64,000 bases of DNA from Lacticaseibacillus thailandensis DSM 22698 = JCM 13996 (GTDB lineage: Bacteria > Bacillota > Bacilli > Lactobacillales > Lactobacillaceae), in assembly GCF_001312865.1 (NCBI RefSeq), contig NZ_BBER01000004.1, positions 1 to 64,000 on the forward strand. The letters run 5' to 3'. The notes under the pieces are model-generated. The model did not search any database. It saw nothing but the letters and a program-made list of their open reading frames with translations, and was not told the origin of the DNA. Shown piece after piece: positions 62,340 through 64,000 of this stretch (within the stretch, counting starts at the first letter, position 1; each line of letters begins with the position of its first letter). Made by a program: the position numbers and the translations under genes.

Positions 62340-62440
62340 GACGAATGCGGTGCATACATCGCGCTCTACCCCACGGTAGCGGCTTCGTCCGGTGTTCACA
62401 TTCCGTTCCACCAGCACTTAACGCGTATGTACCTACTCCT
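62340..62440 (-). promoter_or_regulatory. Tetrahydrofolate (THF) riboswitch of folT
   Basis: On the minus strand the leader shows the conserved THF-aptamer pieces in order: GGAGTAGGTACATACG, CGCGTTAAGTGCTGGTGGAA, GAATGTGAACACCGG, ACGAAGCC, and the closing GTATGCACCGCATTCG. GTACATAC pairs with GTATGCAC to close the aptamer. This RNA binds reduced folates and is common upstream of folT. The region from 62339 to 62209 would be the expression platform; I see no clear terminator, so translational control is possible. Confidence 0.88.
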
Positions 62441-62490
62441 TATTTTTTTGTAAGTTGAGTACTTACTGCCTAAGCGTAACATGGTCCCCA

Positions 62491-63231
62491 CTAAGCTGGC
62501 AAGGGTGCCCAAGTAATTTCCGCAATCGCGTTGACCTGGTCGCCGGTAGAAATACGGTGCAACGTCGTTGGCGTCGCGGCATCCACCACGTGCCGGAAAG
62601 CCGCCGTCGTCACGTCGTCTGGCCCCACTTCCTGTTCGTACTTAATGTTGACGCTAGTCGGCCGGTAATGGCGCAACCAGTCGGTACCCAGGCTGTCGCA
62701 CATCCAGTCAAAGTAGTGGACGTTATTGACGTGCCCGTTAAAATCGATGTCAAAGTAGCGGACGCGGTAGTCCCGACTACCATCCGCCGCATCGAATTTA
62801 GCTACCCGCGGTAACCGCTCAACTTTGGCACTCTTGACTGCCCCCGTAGGCGCGGCCACCGCTTCAATGATCGGCATCATCTTACGCTTGGTTAGGTCAA
62901 ACATTACCCAGGTGCTGTGAATTTCGGCTAGCGTATGCCCATCCTGATCGTCGAGCCCATAAGTACGGTAGCACAATAGCCGGTTGTAAGACGTGGCCTC
63001 CGTCCAGACGTGCAACTGCTCGTCCACGCGGGGCAGCCGCTCAATTGTCATCTGATTTTGGGTAATCACCCAGCCCGCACCATATTTAGCTAAGCCGGCC
63101 ACCCCGACCCCTAATTGGTCAAGTTGGTGTTCAGACACCAGCATCATAATGTTAACGGCGTCGGCAACGCTAATGTCCCCGTTGGCAGTGCCCATGAAGA
63201 ACGGTACCTGATAATCCTCTGAATAACGCAA
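62491..63231 (-). CDS. Acyl-ACP thioesterase (FatA/FatB family)
   Basis: Hydrolyses acyl-ACP to free fatty acid; bacterial members occur in lactobacilli. Two hot-dog domains: the first with YQVPFFMGTANGDISVADAVN and KYGAGWVITQNQMTIERLP, the second with the catalytic region YFDIDFNGHVNNVHYFDWM (Asn and His) and NIKYEQEVGPDD carrying the acidic residue. At 246 residues it is complete. It starts 20 bases after the rsmI stop on the same strand, suggesting co-transcription without functional link. Confidence 0.9.
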   Translation of the reverse strand: MRYSEDYQVPFFMGTANGDISVADAVNIMMLVSEHQLDQLGVGVAGLAKYGAGWVITQNQMTIERLPRVDEQLHVWTEATSYNRLLCYRTYGLDDQDGHTLAEIHSTWVMFDLTKRKMMPIIEAVAAPTGAVKSAKVERLPRVAKFDAADGSRDYRVRYFDIDFNGHVNNVHYFDWMCDSLGTDWLRHYRPTSVNIKYEQEVGPDDVTTAAFRHVVDAATPTTLHRISTGDQVNAIAEITWAPLPA

Positions 63232-63251
63232 ACAATACCCTCCTTGATTAC

Positions 63252-64000
63252 CTAGTGAATATCATGAAATTCATTATAAACGGACTGCCGGGTCCGCCCC
63301 AGGCGCTTAGCCACTTGCTTGATGGCGGCGTTTGGAGCTAACCCACCGTCAATCGCGGCTTGTACTTGCTCCGTGACCGTGCCGGTCGCTTGCGGAGCAC
63401 TAACAGGTAGCTGCCCATCACCAGGAGCGATGAGAATCACGTACTCACCGCGCGGATTAGCCGCCACCGCTTGCAATTCACCCAGCGTGCCCCGGTTAAA
63501 CTCCTCAAATTTTTTTGGTTAATTCCCGCGCCACGACCGCTTGCCGCTCATCACCGAACACCTGCGCCATTGTGGTTAGCGTTTTGCCCAACCGGTGCGG
63601 TGCCTCGTAAAAAATGAGCGTGGTTGGGTGGTGTACCCAATTAGTCAACGTGGCAGCCTGTTCAGTGACTTTACGCGGTAAAAAGCCGTAAAACGTGAAC
63701 GGCTGGGGGGCCAATCCCGAAGCAATTAGCGCCGTTAACCCGGCATTCGGCCCGGGGAGCGGCACCACGGGAATTCCCGCCTGGGTGGCCGCGGCCACCA
63801 GCTCCGTCCCCGGGTCGCTAATGGACGGCATGCCCGCATCACTGACCTGCGCAATGTTGGTGCCCGCACGCAACTTTTCCAGAAGCTCGGGAATACGCTG
63901 CTGCGTATTGTGCTCATGAAAACTGATCTGCCGGGTCTCGATGTCAAAGTGGCTCAACAACTGGCCGGTATGGCGCGTATCTTCGGCCGCAATCAGATCT
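63252..64000 (-). CDS. rsmI: 16S rRNA C1402 2'-O-methyltransferase RsmI (frameshifted, 5' end outside window)
   Basis: Class III SAM methyltransferase modifying C1402 of 16S rRNA. Visible from the right edge: DLIAAEDTRHTGQLL, SFHEHN, IAQVSDAGMPSISDPGTELV, VPLPGPNAGLTALIASGL, FYGFLPRK and LIFYEAPHRLGKTL. The C-terminal part (RGEYVILIAPGDGQ; helix-turn-helix-like AAIKQVAKRLGRTRQSVYNEF) is in another frame. The break is a T7 run at 63510-63516 that must be six, restoring ELTKKFEEFNRGTL. The start codon lies beyond 64000; roughly 35 N-terminal residues are missing. Confidence 0.94.

Overview
The window looks like chromosomal core genome of a GC-rich lactic acid bacterium, most likely a Lactobacillaceae member. 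Evidence: Bacillota/Lactobacillales markers (IreB-RuvX-DUF1292 block, MutS2-CvpA, ComEB, KimA-type potassium transporter, ECF FolT, YajC, Rex, CIRCE-controlled groESL), T-box leaders, and purine-rich GGAGG ribosome binding sites. The genus is inference only. I see no rRNA, tRNA, CRISPR array, insertion sequence or prophage.

Layout, left to right. 1-11 kb (minus strand): mutS2, cvpA, DUF1292, ruvX, ireB, T-box-controlled alaS, DEAD-box helicase cshB, nrnA, SOS-type dinB. 11-21 kb: an amino-acid transporter (binding protein fused to permease), then an arginine divergon with argGH to the left and argF-carA-carB to the right, meeting at a promoter region with ARG-box-like sites. 21-26 kb: deoC, a GntR regulator, an old yellow enzyme, an Hsp31-like DJ-1 protein, zwf and a DtxR-type regulator. 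27-30 kb: a methionine block in which a metE-like gene and an O-acetylhomoserine sulfhydrylase gene each sit behind their own methionine-type T-box. 30-36 kb: folD, comEB, glyA, an aldehyde dehydrogenase and yajC. 36-43 kb: the repair block ruvB, ruvA (SOS-box-like site), mutL, mutS. 43-46 kb: an acyl-CoA ligase and a fused permease/ATPase transporter. 46-54 kb: kimA, a LOG protein, groESL with two CIRCE operators, rex, an ABC-F ATPase. 54-64 kb: two Cof-type HAD phosphatases, an AraC regulator, a flavin disulfide reductase, the tsaB-rimI-tsaD tRNA t6A operon, folT behind a tetrahydrofolate riboswitch, an acyl-ACP thioesterase and rsmI.

The dominant oddity is sequence integrity. About thirty frameshifts interrupt twenty genes, including indispensable ones (alaS, groEL, tsaB). 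They follow two rules: runs of six A/T read as seven (once eight), and single bases lost elsewhere, often from short G/C runs. This points to uncorrected sequencing error rather than gene decay, so I annotate these as intact genes with frameshifted sequence. Each such entry gives the breakpoints.

I did not find a convincing undescribed system. The items most worth a second look are an ornithine carbamoyltransferase with Asp in place of the catalytic-motif Cys, the tandem methionine T-boxes with a variant T-box core, a possibly artefactual transporter fusion at a G7 run, SOS-box-like sites on dinB and ruvAB, and an unexplained long hairpin downstream of kimA.
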